This document shows positions 55,651-64,000 of a stretch of 64,000 nucleotides of DNA, piece by piece. Made by a program: the position numbers and the translations under genes. The notes beneath the pieces are model-generated. The model searched no databases and was not told the origin of the DNA. It was given only the letters and a program-made list of their open reading frames with translations. The stretch's first letter is position 1. Every line of letters starts with the position of its first letter. The stretch is taken from the NCBI GenBank assembly GCA_902764915.1, contig CACWXY010000003.1, forward strand, positions 103,987 to 167,986, read 5' to 3'. The DNA comes from an uncultured Eubacteriales bacterium. GTDB taxonomy: Bacteria; Bacillota; Clostridia; Christensenellales; Aristaeellaceae.

Positions 55651-58161
55651 TCAATCTATTTCAGATGTATCGTTCAGCTTCGGTCTTGATTTTCTGGGCT
55701 GGAATGCCTCGTCTGTTTCCTCACTCGCCTCGTTGAACGTGTTTCCTTCCACAGGCTGCATGCCCTCAAGGCCTGTCAAAGGCAGTTCAATGACAGTCCC
55801 GCCAGGCACATGGAGAAAAAACAGATCCAGCACATCGTCAATCCCATGGATACCTTCCTCAGCCAGTCGGTCCACAGCAGCCTGCATTTCAGGGCTGAGT
55901 GTTCCGTCATCTGTGTCTTCCGCAGCGTCGGTTTCATTCAGATCAATCCATTCGCCTACCATATACGCAAGCACATGCTCCTGTTCCAGCTTGCTGGTAC
56001 TGTCATTCCATACGCCATGGATCAAGAGCGGTATGCCATGCCCCGGCATACACACCATACGCATGGTGCTTCCATCCTGTCCCACATTCGTTGTTCCGTA
56101 AAAGAACACTCCTGTCAGGCGTTCCTTCAGCCATGCGCGCAGTTCTTTCTCTATGGTCTCTATTGTCCATTCCTGGACTGTGTACAGGATCTCCGATGAA
56201 TCCTCCGTGCTCAGGATTGTCTGCACAAAGGAGGGCAGCTCACTGAAATCCCCTGAAAGCACGGATGAAAAGAGCGAAGAAACCGTTGTAAAAAGCTTGT
56301 TCAGATTCACGCTGTACATCTGTAGAATCCACTGCTCATCCCCAAACACGCCCTGCTCTGGCATTGTCAGCGTTATCATGGCTCGGTCGGCATCAAGGAT
56401 TTCGGGAATTTTCGTCCTGCCAAGGCGGGTTGCATCCAGTGCACGTTCCATTTCTGTTTCGTACTTTTCCAGACCAGAGAGGCGAAGTGCGAAAGGCAGA
56501 AGTTCCGAGAGCTGAGAATAGTCCGTACCTGGCACCATCGCACAATCCACACTGAACCAGAATGCACGACCTTCCTCGTACGTCATGCCTGCCTTCTCGT
56601 ACAGATACCATGCCAGATAGTTCAGAAGCGATGAATTGCTGTGCACGCCGCCTTGATCGTTGAGCAGAGTCGGTGTTTTCGCATTGGGCATGTAGTACAC
56701 ATCCCAGGTAAATTCCGGCTGACCGAAAGCATGCGGTTCACTCATGCTTCGAATGACAGATGTGCTCTCATCCGCGATTTCCCAGGAAATGGTGTCCGTG
56801 CTTTCCATCAGCAGCTGACATGTATTGCCCTGGATATCGCTCATTGCCTCATTAATCGCACCATAGTCATTCATGTATGCATTGTATGTCATGACACTTC
56901 CTGTCACACCGTGTGTATATTCATGCGCCAGCACATCCAGGCACTGTGAAAAATCATTGGCCTGGCTGGCAAGGAAAATCTGCCAGCCGAGGTAACCGCC
57001 AGCATAGGCTGCATTGTTCACCGATTTGTGGTTCCTGTCGCAGAAATTGTTCAGAATCAGAATCGGGGTGTCCATGCCATCGACACCTGACCAGCCAATC
57101 TCGCGATAATAGTCATAAGCGCGGCAGTAATTATACAGGCTGAGAAGGCCCACCTGATCCCATTCCAGATTATCCGCACTATATTCCAGAACTACCTGGC
57201 CACCGCCATAGAGGAATTCCCAGCAGTCTGCAACAACAATTCTGCGCTCCAGATTTCCCAGGTAGTACATGCCCGTGCGCTTATCGCGCATCACGGTCAC
57301 TGTAATTTCCTGTTCTTCACCAGTCGAGAGATCAACATAGCCCGTATAGTCAACCGGTTCCATAAACGCAAACACATAACTGGCATCAAAGCCGCTGGTA
57401 GCCGCTGTATCCCCCGGAATAATGGTGGGCAGACTGTACAGATATTCCCCGGAGATCGTTACATAGTGTGCAAGATATGGCAGGTCGAAAGTATGCGATA
57501 TATGACTGTCAGGATTATCCGTATACACTACCCAGACATATCGGCTGCCTTCGCCATCCTCCGCTTCCACATCAATGACAAGGGTTACCGGAAGAATCAT
57601 GCGATCTGTCCGGCCTTCTACCACGTGCAGTGTCTGCTGACGGGTGCGCTGGGCATAATCCAGCACCAGTGTTTCGGCTTCTTCTGCAGTAATTGTCTCG
57701 CTATCTGCCGCCTCCGGCAAATCGGATACAATACTGCTGCTCAGTCCCAGCATATGACCGGCTTCGTCAGTCATCACTTTCACAGCCCCGCCCAGTATGG
57801 TTGTATTGTCAAACATCTGCTGAAAAACATAATAATGATTCCCGGATGCATCGGTCAGCAGGCGCCATGGTTCAAGCTGCGTGTTCTCGTCACCGCCCAG
57901 CGCATCGAGCACACCCTTCACCACTGCGCTGGCATCATCAAAGCTGTTTACAGGGTTGTCGCTGCATGATCCATCGATCAGTGTAACACTTCCGTTATGC
58001 GAATATGTCCGGAAAGCATCGTTCTCTGCAGTCTCTTCAGAAACCGTCTGATGCGCCTCTGGCACCGTTGCCGCCAGGGAGCTTTCTGCACAGCCCATCT
58101 GTAATAAAAAAAGCAATAGAGCCATGATCAGCATCATCACAATTCCCGCCAGTTTTTTCAT
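55651..58161 (-). CDS. Secreted M4 (thermolysin-like) metallopeptidase
   Basis: 836 residues from the ATG at 58161, which has GAAGGGA eight bases upstream. A hydrophobic start ends in LLQMGCAES, an imperfect lipobox, so it may be a lipoprotein. A FTP/PepSY-type propeptide (about 60-200) is followed by the M4 catalytic domain. The zinc site is H413-E414-x-x-H417 (VLAHEYTH), with E438 in GAINEAMSD as third ligand, and the acid/base His is in GGVHSNSS. A ~230-residue C-terminal extension has no known family, and the tail is acidic then polar. It probably digests protein outside the cell. Confidence 0.88.
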   Translation of the reverse strand: MKKLAGIVMMLIMALLLFLLQMGCAESSLAATVPEAHQTVSEETAENDAFRTYSHNGSVTLIDGSCSDNPVNSFDDASAVVKGVLDALGGDENTQLEPWRLLTDASGNHYYVFQQMFDNTTILGGAVKVMTDEAGHMLGLSSSIVSDLPEAADSETITAEEAETLVLDYAQRTRQQTLHVVEGRTDRMILPVTLVIDVEAEDGEGSRYVWVVYTDNPDSHISHTFDLPYLAHYVTISGEYLYSLPTIIPGDTAATSGFDASYVFAFMEPVDYTGYVDLSTGEEQEITVTVMRDKRTGMYYLGNLERRIVVADCWEFLYGGGQVVLEYSADNLEWDQVGLLSLYNYCRAYDYYREIGWSGVDGMDTPILILNNFCDRNHKSVNNAAYAGGYLGWQIFLASQANDFSQCLDVLAHEYTHGVTGSVMTYNAYMNDYGAINEAMSDIQGNTCQLLMESTDTISWEIADESTSVIRSMSEPHAFGQPEFTWDVYYMPNAKTPTLLNDQGGVHSNSSLLNYLAWYLYEKAGMTYEEGRAFWFSVDCAMVPGTDYSQLSELLPFALRLSGLEKYETEMERALDATRLGRTKIPEILDADRAMITLTMPEQGVFGDEQWILQMYSVNLNKLFTTVSSLFSSVLSGDFSELPSFVQTILSTEDSSEILYTVQEWTIETIEKELRAWLKERLTGVFFYGTTNVGQDGSTMRMVCMPGHGIPLLIHGVWNDSTSKLEQEHVLAYMVGEWIDLNETDAAEDTDDGTLSPEMQAAVDRLAEEGIHGIDDVLDLFFLHVPGGTVIELPLTGLEGMQPVEGNTFNEASEETDEAFQPRKSRPKLNDTSEID

Positions 58162-58638
58162 TCTCTGTATCCCTTCTTTGTGCTTATGCATCTGCCTGGC
58201 GATGCATTTTTCCTGCCCATCCGACCTGTCCGTTTATCTGTCCGGACGCTGACTCAAAAACAAAGGTGGGAACCCAATGCAATGGCTTACATCGCTGCAT
58301 TGAAGCCCACCCAAATGAACTTCGCGGTGCAATCCTCATGAGTCATACCAGGCATACAACCGTTATCTTACCCGCATTCAAGCTGAAAATCGCGTGCGCT
58401 GAACTCGTATTCTTTTCGACACGTGTTCATTCACTATTGGCTTCCATATTATATCTGATTCATCGATGTCTTTTCAATCTCTATTTTCTGTGCATTCCAT
58501 GACGTCACGTTCCTGTGATAACAATCGAAGCTGTTTTTTTTACACTGCTCAGCACACTGATCATACCCGCCACCCTTCTGACAGCTCCCATTTTGAAAGC
58601 CAGGCATGTGTCTGCTGAAAGTCTGTCACCACGTTCTT
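58162..58638. other. Intergenic region between the M4 peptidase and MBL genes, with an inverted repeat
   Basis: No gene is supported. An imperfect inverted repeat at 58265-58311 pairs GGTGGG/CCCACC and AATGCA/TGCATT; it lies about 105-150 bp upstream of the peptidase start and could be an operator or an old terminator. Confidence 0.35.
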
Positions 58639-59331
58639 TCACTGATCACAAAGCAGCGTACAGAACCCAAGATCGTAGGCCACGATAGCCTGGCCATGCA
58701 TTTCTTCCGGCTTCCCCGCTACTTTCCCTGCCAGAATACGCCTGGCTCCATCCCGGAGTTTTCCGATCACATCGGTTGCAATCGGAATGTCTGCGTGAGA
58801 CGGCCATATCTCATCAAATTCAGATGTTCGCCTCTCCAGTCTGTCAAGGCTCTGGATATATTCATGCATATTCCGATGGGAACCAAACATAAAGATCCTT
58901 CCATTTTGCTGAATCGGGTCCCCGCTGATCAGTACGCGGTGATTCACATCCAGAACCGCTATGCTTCCGGGTGTATGTCCCGGCAGATCAATGATTTTCA
59001 GCAGACGCTGTCCCAGATCAATGCAATCGCCTTCCTGAACAGGAATTATATTTCCAGGCTTTCCGGATCGATTATACACCGGTTGCTCTGCCGGATGCAT
59101 ATAAAAACTCGCAAACTGCTCATTGCTTCCGATATGGTCCCGATCGGCATGGGTATTAAGAAGGAAAACAGGAAGAGATGTCAGTCCCTCCGCAATCTCT
59201 CTGGCATTGTTCACCATCATGCCGGAATCAATTAGCATCGCCTTTTCGGTCCCAGTCAGCAGAAAAAAACGAACCCCGCCGTCTTCAATCCGCCAGGTAT
59301 CTGCACCCATTGCAATGACTTCATAGCTCAT
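58639..59331 (-). CDS. Metallo-beta-lactamase-fold hydrolase
   Basis: 230 residues from the ATG at 59331, which overlaps the stop codon of the upstream gene (ATGA) and follows GAAGGGAG. Motif 1 is NTHADRDHIG, where the usual HxHxDH has Asp in place of the second His. Later metal-ligand motifs are LPGHTPGS, ISGDPI and WPSHAD. This subgroup (glyoxalase-II-like or lactonase-like) is cytoplasmic. The actual substrate is unknown. It forms an operon with the C_GCAxxG_C_C protein. Confidence 0.85.
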   Translation of the reverse strand: MSYEVIAMGADTWRIEDGGVRFFLLTGTEKAMLIDSGMMVNNAREIAEGLTSLPVFLLNTHADRDHIGSNEQFASFYMHPAEQPVYNRSGKPGNIIPVQEGDCIDLGQRLLKIIDLPGHTPGSIAVLDVNHRVLISGDPIQQNGRIFMFGSHRNMHEYIQSLDRLERRTSEFDEIWPSHADIPIATDVIGKLRDGARRILAGKVAGKPEEMHGQAIVAYDLGFCTLLCDQ

Positions 59332-59747
59332 TGCTTGACGCTCCCTTCCTCTGGCAGTTTTCCATATTCCCGCAGTATCTTTTCCACAAGTGTAACGCAT
59401 TCAAATACCAAAGCGTCACAATGCGGTTTTCTCTCGCCACCAAGTTCCTTATTTCGTTTGAGCAGATCAGCGCAATCCAGCATGCCTTCATGATTCATTC
59501 TCAGCGCTTGATAGTACGCAGTCGGATCATCGATACCAAACAGTCCCAGCACAATAAGACCGCCGGTAATCGCACCGCACGCTGCTGCTCTTCTGAGTCC
59601 GCCGGCAAAATTCGCACATATCCCCATGGCCTGTTCTTCCGTGATTCCGGCGGCCGTGGCAAAAGGCACCACCACCGATTGTCCACAGTTATAGTGCGGC
59701 GTAATCGTTGCACGCAGTTCTTGGGCCCGTTCCAGATATTGGCTCAT
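59328..59747 (-). CDS. C_GCAxxG_C_C-family redox protein
   Basis: 139 residues. Conserved cysteines: YNCGQSVV, AMGICANFAGGLRRAAACGAI, LDCADLL, then HCDALVFECV. The pattern with the CGAITGGL segment defines the C_GCAxxG_C_C family, common in anaerobes and thought to be redox- or metal-linked. The second family position (GCAxxG) is AACGAITGG here. It is translationally coupled to the MBL-fold hydrolase gene. The function is not established. Confidence 0.82.
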   Translation of the reverse strand: MSQYLERAQELRATITPHYNCGQSVVVPFATAAGITEEQAMGICANFAGGLRRAAACGAITGGLIVLGLFGIDDPTAYYQALRMNHEGMLDCADLLKRNKELGGERKPHCDALVFECVTLVEKILREYGKLPEEGSVKQ

Positions 59748-59759
59748 TCTGTTTCACTC

Positions 59760-60049
59760 CCGCTTCTATCATTCTTTCCTGTTTCACCGTTCCAATACAT
59801 CTTTGTATCCGATAATTCCGCGAATGTCCCATACCTGCTCCTGCTTTCTCAGAGACAGCAGAGAAAGCAAGGCCTGTCCTTTGACGGGTATGTTTCCGCA
59901 ATCCTCGACAGCGGTACGTTGACTGCACCGAGATATGCCCCGTCCAGGATACGCTGTTCCCTGCCATTGAGCAGAAACGCACCGGATGTCTGTCTGCAGA
60001 CTTCCAGTTCTCTGTGAATGTCCCCCACAGAAGCATGGCTGCTCCCCAT
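59760..60049 (-). pseudogene. Probable decayed rhodanese-like domain protein
   Basis: The minus-strand frame reads SVGDIHRELEVCRQ, ILDGAYLGAVNVPLSRIAE and KDRPCFLCCL, close to a rhodanese domain (D-x-R, G-x-I-x-GA-x-N-P-L, catalytic Cys loop). The expected LLDVRE is FLLNGRE and the CxSGxRS loop is replaced by a frameshift; GIIGYKDV continues in another frame. It precedes the C_GCAxxG gene. The exact boundaries are uncertain. Confidence 0.45.
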
Positions 60050-60058
60050 GAATGTCTC

Positions 60059-61801
60059 TTAGGTAATGCCTTCCGCAGTCTGTATACTGTTCATACGGGC
60101 ATAGCTGCCGCCCAGGGCAACCAGTTCTGCATGATTCCCGTGTTCGGTAATATGCCCGTTTTCAATCACAAGAATCTGATCCGCGTTGCGGATGGTAGAC
60201 AGCCGGTGTGCAATCGCAATAATTGTACGTGTTCCCGCAATGCTGGCAATCGCCTTCTGGATCTGCTGTTCCGTTTCTACATCCACAGAAGCTGTCGCTT
60301 CGTCCAGAATAATAATCGGAGACCTGCGAAGAATAGCGCGGGCAATTGCTACACGCTGCTTTTGCCCACCCGACAGACGAAGGCCCCGCTCGCCCACCTG
60401 CGTCTGGTATCCGTCCGGCATCGCCATGATGTCCTCATGGATGTTGGCCGCTCTGGCCGCAGCCTCTATATCTTCCATGGAAGCATCTGGCTTGGCGTAG
60501 CCAATATTCTCTGCAATTGTGCCGTTAAACAGGAATGTATCCTGCAGAACCGGCGAAATATTCTTACGAAGGCTCTCAATTGTCACATTATTCAGATCTT
60601 GCCCGTCTATCAGGATATGTCCGGCATCCGGTTCATAAAAGCGAGATATCAGCTGGGTCAGTGTTGTTTTTCCCACACCCGTAGGTCCGACAAGAGCCAG
60701 CATCTGCCCAGGCTGGCAGTGGAATGACACATCCCGGAGAACAGGCATATTTTCCCCATAGGAAAAACTGACATGATCAAAAACAATGTCTCCCTGTACA
60801 TTCTCAAGCGGTCTGGCTCCAGGATTATCCTGAATCTCCATCGGCGCGTCCAGAATATCCAGCACTCTTTCCGCTCCTGCCATAGACTGCTGCATGTTTT
60901 CCAAGAGATTCGCCAGTCCCGTCACAGGCCCATAAAACAAGGACAGGTACAGCAGAAAAGCTACAATATCCGCCACCCGCAAGCCATCCCGGTAAGCCAG
61001 ATAGCCCCCGAAAGCAACGACGAGTATCGTACCCAGAGAGGAGATAAATTCCACAGCCGGATGAAACACAGCGCTGATTTTCAACGCCTGCAGCATGGCG
61101 CGCACATGCTCAAAGTTTTTTTCGTTTACCTGCTCCGTTTCATATGTTTCTCTTCCAAAGGATTGAATCTCGTGCACACCGGACAGATTATCCTGAAGCT
61201 TTCCGTTCAGTTCCCCCATCTTTTTCTGCGAAATGCGGAAAAACGGTCTTACTTTTTTGGAAAACAGAATGCCGGAAGCAAATATCAGCGGAATCGGCGC
61301 ACAGGTGATCAGCGCCAGCTTCCAGTTGATGGCCAGAAGCACAGTCAGCACGCCGGCAAATGTGACCACATTGGTAATGGATTCGGGAATCATGTGCGCA
61401 TACAGCAGTTCAAAGTCCCGGGTATCGTTGACCACGCGGCTCATCAGATCGCCGGTCTGCTTATCATGAAAATAGCCCAAGTGCATCCGTTCCAGCTTGT
61501 CATACGTTTTCGTGCGAAGATCGCCTACCAGATACCACGCAGCCTTGTGCGCCAGATAACTGCTTAGAAAGCGGAACAATACCCGCAGCAGATACAGCGC
61601 TACCAACACTGCGGTCAGCCAGCCAATGGTATGCAGCCCCTTTTCATCCACCCCGTCTTCCACAATCCCTGTCATGGCAGATAATACCTTCGGTGCTGCC
61701 AGGTTTACCCCTGTCAGCGCAAGCGTGGAGAGTATGGCAACCGTGTACAGTGTTCTGTAGCGGATCGCTTCACGGCTCAGACGCCATAAAGTGCGGATCA
61801 T
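60059..61801 (-). CDS. ABC exporter half-transporter (MsbA/LmrA type)
   Basis: 580 residues. Six helices occupy residues 1-310, including YFHDKQTGDLMSRVVNDT and GRETYETEQVNEKNF, which are typical coupling helices. The ATPase has Walker A GPTGVGKTT, signature RLSGGQKQRVAIARAI, Walker B PIIILDEATASVD and the switch His in AIAHRLST. The ATG at 61801 has GGAGG four to five bases upstream and gives normal family length; the longer frame upstream is not credible. It stands alone, so it presumably works as a homodimer. The substrate is a drug or lipid of unknown identity. Confidence 0.92.
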   Translation of the reverse strand: MIRTLWRLSREAIRYRTLYTVAILSTLALTGVNLAAPKVLSAMTGIVEDGVDEKGLHTIGWLTAVLVALYLLRVLFRFLSSYLAHKAAWYLVGDLRTKTYDKLERMHLGYFHDKQTGDLMSRVVNDTRDFELLYAHMIPESITNVVTFAGVLTVLLAINWKLALITCAPIPLIFASGILFSKKVRPFFRISQKKMGELNGKLQDNLSGVHEIQSFGRETYETEQVNEKNFEHVRAMLQALKISAVFHPAVEFISSLGTILVVAFGGYLAYRDGLRVADIVAFLLYLSLFYGPVTGLANLLENMQQSMAGAERVLDILDAPMEIQDNPGARPLENVQGDIVFDHVSFSYGENMPVLRDVSFHCQPGQMLALVGPTGVGKTTLTQLISRFYEPDAGHILIDGQDLNNVTIESLRKNISPVLQDTFLFNGTIAENIGYAKPDASMEDIEAAARAANIHEDIMAMPDGYQTQVGERGLRLSGGQKQRVAIARAILRRSPIIILDEATASVDVETEQQIQKAIASIAGTRTIIAIAHRLSTIRNADQILVIENGHITEHGNHAELVALGGSYARMNSIQTAEGIT

Positions 61802-62226
61802 AAAGCCTCCATAAACGTTCGCTTCCGTACAATGGATATGCATATGCATCATGGCATGCTGCTCGCTCGTGAACCGGCTTTCCCTGCCCCAAGCAGGAAA
61901 GATGGACGAACCGTGCAGTATCATGCAACAAACATACGGCCTTGTCAGCAAGGCTATCACATTTCTTCAATCATGTAAACAAAACAAGAGGGTCTTTCAT
62001 TATTCATGGAGAATAAACACTGCTATTCACGCCTCTGCCAATAAAAGGCGCCTCACACAAAAGCTTATAGCAGATATTCTTAACGCAACGGTATTCCTGA
62101 GGCTATTACACCGAAAGACAAGGTTCCGAAAAAGAATGGTAGCTTTCAAAAAAAGCACCCGCAAACCGAGAAAATCAAAAGATAATCAGAAGATAAAGAT
62201 CGCGACACAACAAGGTTTTAAAAAGC

Positions 62227-62247
62227 TTTTCAAAAGGTTTTCAAAAG
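62227..62247. repeat. Tandem TTTTCAAAAG element upstream of the toxin-antitoxin candidate
   Basis: TTTTCAAAAG at 62227-62236 and again at 62238-62247 (11-bp period), preceded by palindrome AAAAGCTTTT (62221-62230). It lies about 240 bp upstream of the kinase gene. It may be an operator, or just low-complexity AT-rich sequence. Confidence 0.3.
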
Positions 62248-62428
62248 ATCGGCGAAAGATTTCTAATTATAAATCAAGATATGTTGCAATCAACAAATTT
62301 GGGAATATAAAAAGAGCCTTCTTTTCACCATCAACTGCAATTTCAGTGCATTTTCTGGAGAAAAGAAAGAAAAACCATAGGTCTTCGCCTTGGCTCAGAT
62401 TACCGCCTCTTCGGTGACAGCTTATGCT

Positions 62429-62456
62429 TTGCTACTTAACATTTATCAAGTATTTT
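62429..62456 (+). promoter_or_regulatory. Candidate promoter of the HipA-like gene
   Basis: TTGCTA (62429-62434), 16 bp, TATTTT (62451-62456), about 27-33 bp before the start codon. Confidence 0.35.
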
Positions 62457-62482
62457 GCTAACATGGGGACCGTGGGAGGTGA

Positions 62483-63310
62483 ATGGCATTGAATCAAATC
62501 ATTCATGAATTACAGGACATGACGCACCTCAGCTGGGCAAAGACGCGCAATTCGTCCAGTACGGCGGGTTCATTCCTGAAAGCGTATGAAGACGGCGTCG
62601 ATGGGAAGACTTATTTCAAGCTGTCAAATTATGATGCCTGGAAAGGGATCATCGGCCATGAATGCGTTAATGAAATCATTGTAGATCGCTTATTGTCGAT
62701 CCTGGGCATCAGCCACCTGCCCTATCAGTTGATCCATGCGAAGATCCTGATCGATCAGAAAGAATATGAAACCTGGCTTTGCGCCTCCAAGGATTTCAAG
62801 CAGCGCAGAGAAAGCAAAATCGCGCTGGACGCATATTATCAAGCGGAGAGCTTGCCGAATGAATCTCCCATGGATTTTTGCATCCGCAATGGGTGGGAAA
62901 GCACAGTCTATGAGATGCTGGTCGTCGATTATCTGATCCTCAATCGTGACCGGCATGGCGCAAATATGGAAGTCCTTCGGAACCAGCGGAAGAAAACCAT
63001 CCGCCTGGCCCCTTTGTTTGATCACGGACTGTCACTGCTCAGCCGGTGTGAAAGCACCGAAGCCATGCTTCGGGAGGATGTTATGGCTGATAAGCCGGTC
63101 CAATGCTTTGTCGGTTCACGGTCATCATGGGAGAATCTCCGTTTGATCCCACGGGATCAGCGTCCTCCTTTGCATCCGTTGGCAGAGAATGACCGCGCAA
63201 TTCTCCTGGAAGGTTTATCAGAAGCGCTCGATCAGCAATGGCTGGACAGGATCTGGGAAATGATATGGAAGAGGTGGCAAGCGTATGAGAATCTTTGCAA
63301 TCAAGGATGA
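62483..63310 (+). CDS. HipA/CtkA-like serine-threonine kinase
   Basis: 275 residues. The kinase core shows GKTYFKLSNYDAWKGIIGHE, then the catalytic loop DYLILNRDRHGANMEVL, where D and N match the HipA/CtkA HxDxxxxN loop, and a metal-binding APLFDHGLSLL in place of DFG. The N-terminal HipA subdomain is missing, so it is a short CtkA-type kinase. The ribosome site GGGAGGT is only three bases from the ATG at 62483; a TTG at 62489 with better spacing may be the true start. The next gene overlaps it by 26 bases, so they are one unit. Probably the toxin of a toxin-antitoxin pair. Confidence 0.78.
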   Translation: MALNQIIHELQDMTHLSWAKTRNSSSTAGSFLKAYEDGVDGKTYFKLSNYDAWKGIIGHECVNEIIVDRLLSILGISHLPYQLIHAKILIDQKEYETWLCASKDFKQRRESKIALDAYYQAESLPNESPMDFCIRNGWESTVYEMLVVDYLILNRDRHGANMEVLRNQRKKTIRLAPLFDHGLSLLSRCESTEAMLREDVMADKPVQCFVGSRSSWENLRLIPRDQRPPLHPLAENDRAILLEGLSEALDQQWLDRIWEMIWKRWQAYENLCNQG

Positions 63311-64000
63311 TACGCATTCGCAAAAGAGCGTAATGGGATATCTGATCTATTACGAAAACGCGAAAGCATTCTATATAGAGCTGCCGGACGACGCCGATCC
63401 CTGGGAAACACCGCTTTTGCTGTCCTCGTTCGTAAAACGCGGCGAGCGCTCCGTCAGCAGCTATTGGAGCCGTTTATGGGTGCAGCAGCGTATTATTCCC
63501 CAGGACAGACAGAATATCGGCCAGGTTCTGAAGGAAAACGGGCTCACAGAATATGACGAGTTTCAAATGCTGATGCTGACCATGGGGCGATGCGCGCAGG
63601 ATGAATGCTATCTTGAAGAAATAAACACCGGAGAACTGCCCCCGTTGCTGCGGAATCGCTGGAAAACCAAGATCGAGGACGTTGTTCCTCTCAAAGGCTT
63701 TCGCTTACTTGTTTTCTTCCGCAATGGGGAAGTTAAAATCTGTGACGCGGCAAAGCATGCGACAGATCACGTGGAATGTCAGCCTTATGTCGCCCAAGAG
63801 AAGCGTTTCCATGCGGTGGAAGTTCAACCCGATGGATATGGCGTGATGTGGAGTGATCGGGCAATGATTTCCGACCGTGAACTATACGAAAAAAGCGAAA
63901 ACATTCCGCTTTCGCTGGAAGATTTCATTGGTTTTGTGCAGCACAGAATTGTGAATGCGAACGAAGCATGTCAGCTTCTGGGATGCAGCCGTCAAAACAT
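63285..64000 (+). CDS. DUF2442/helix-turn-helix protein, probable antitoxin (runs off the window)
   Basis: At least 238 codons, open at the right edge. The start ATG at 63285 lies inside the kinase gene, with GAGGTGG upstream. Residues 1-125 are a novel-looking N-terminal domain (IFAIKDDTHSQKSVMGYLIY). About 130-210 resemble DUF2442 (GFRLLVFFRNGEVKICDA, YGVMWSDRAMISDRELYE). The visible end, NANEACQLLGCSRQN, is the start of a helix-turn-helix. A DNA-binding partner overlapping a HipA-like kinase fits an autoregulated antitoxin, although the toxin-first order is the reverse of hipBA. The pairing is inference from overlap and domains. Confidence 0.7.
   Translation, partial: MRIFAIKDDTHSQKSVMGYLIYYENAKAFYIELPDDADPWETPLLLSSFVKRGERSVSSYWSRLWVQQRIIPQDRQNIGQVLKENGLTEYDEFQMLMLTMGRCAQDECYLEEINTGELPPLLRNRWKTKIEDVVPLKGFRLLVFFRNGEVKICDAAKHATDHVECQPYVAQEKRFHAVEVQPDGYGVMWSDRAMISDRELYEKSENIPLSLEDFIGFVQHRIVNANEACQLLGCSRQN

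Larger units (their letters stand above)
61802..62482. other. AT-rich intergenic region between the ABC exporter and the HipA-like gene
   Basis: A 681-bp stretch with no supported gene. The plus-strand frame 61851-62417 gives a very basic, low-complexity peptide without family features. It contains the candidate promoter of the HipA-like gene and a short repeat at 62227-62247. Confidence 0.4.

Noticed and set aside
58265..58311. Terminator before the M4 peptidase gene
   Set aside because: Interrupted pairing and no T-run; kept only as an inverted repeat.
61851..62417. 188-codon basic open frame before the HipA-like gene
   Set aside because: Low-complexity Lys/Arg-rich sequence in an AT-rich intergenic region; no ribosome site or family motif.

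Overview
The window looks like the chromosome of a Firmicute of class Clostridia, probably an anaerobe from a gut or rumen. The signs are about 50 % GC, strong Shine-Dalgarno sites, several TTG starts, SpoIIAA/RsbW-type partner-switching genes, a C_GCAxxG_C_C protein, a thermolysin-like lipoprotein, and glycosidase and 2-keto-3-deoxygluconate genes. I found no rRNA, tRNA or CRISPR array. Most genes lie on the minus strand. Six remnants or truncated genes (GH78, an unknown gene, nitroreductase, primase/ComEC pieces, IS plus glycosidase, rhodanese) show active gene decay.

Region 1 (1-11500): after the end of a MoaE-like gene comes a minus-strand regulatory block. In transcription order it holds a LytS-type histidine kinase, a response regulator with a SARP-type DNA-binding domain, an Fe/AfuA-type ABC importer (binding protein, fused double permease, ATPase), then a STAS protein, two degenerate RsbW-like paralogues and a MATE transporter fused to an RsbW-like domain. 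Identical tandem boxes (TTGGACA-N4-TTGGACA-N8-minus 10) precede the importer, the STAS operon and, 14 kb away, a secreted HAD phosphatase. This is the spacing used by SARP activators, so these genes are probably one regulon of the two-component system.

Region 2 (11450-24940): a sugar block (decayed GH78 rhamnosidase, GH2, GH3, KDG kinase), a PreA-like dihydropyrimidine dehydrogenase, a decayed unknown gene, the HAD phosphatase, and a recombination scar with pieces of a nitroreductase, a mobile-element primase and a ComEC-type hydrolase.

Region 3 (24977-44446): a 19.5 kb, seven-gene minus-strand operon, the most striking part. In order it encodes a membrane-anchored vWA protein, a very large tubulin/FtsZ-like GTPase, an unknown 776-aa protein, a zinc-ribbon TRAFAC-type GTPase, a 1345-aa partner that may be GAP1-like, a small four-helix membrane protein, and a second large membrane-anchored protein with cadherin/Ig-like repeats. 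I infer an envelope-spanning, NTP-driven machine, possibly a conflict or defence system.

Region 4 (44800-64000): an IS remnant joined to a decayed six-hairpin glycosidase; a Bax-inhibitor-1/ABCG-type ABC cluster whose permease carries seven ~27-residue repeats; an amino-acid ABC system with a binding-protein concatemer fused to its permease and a GHKL-like tail on its ATPase; an M4 metallopeptidase; an MBL/C_GCAxxG pair; an ABC exporter; and, at the right edge, a HipA/CtkA-like kinase overlapping a DUF2442-HTH gene, probably a toxin-antitoxin pair.
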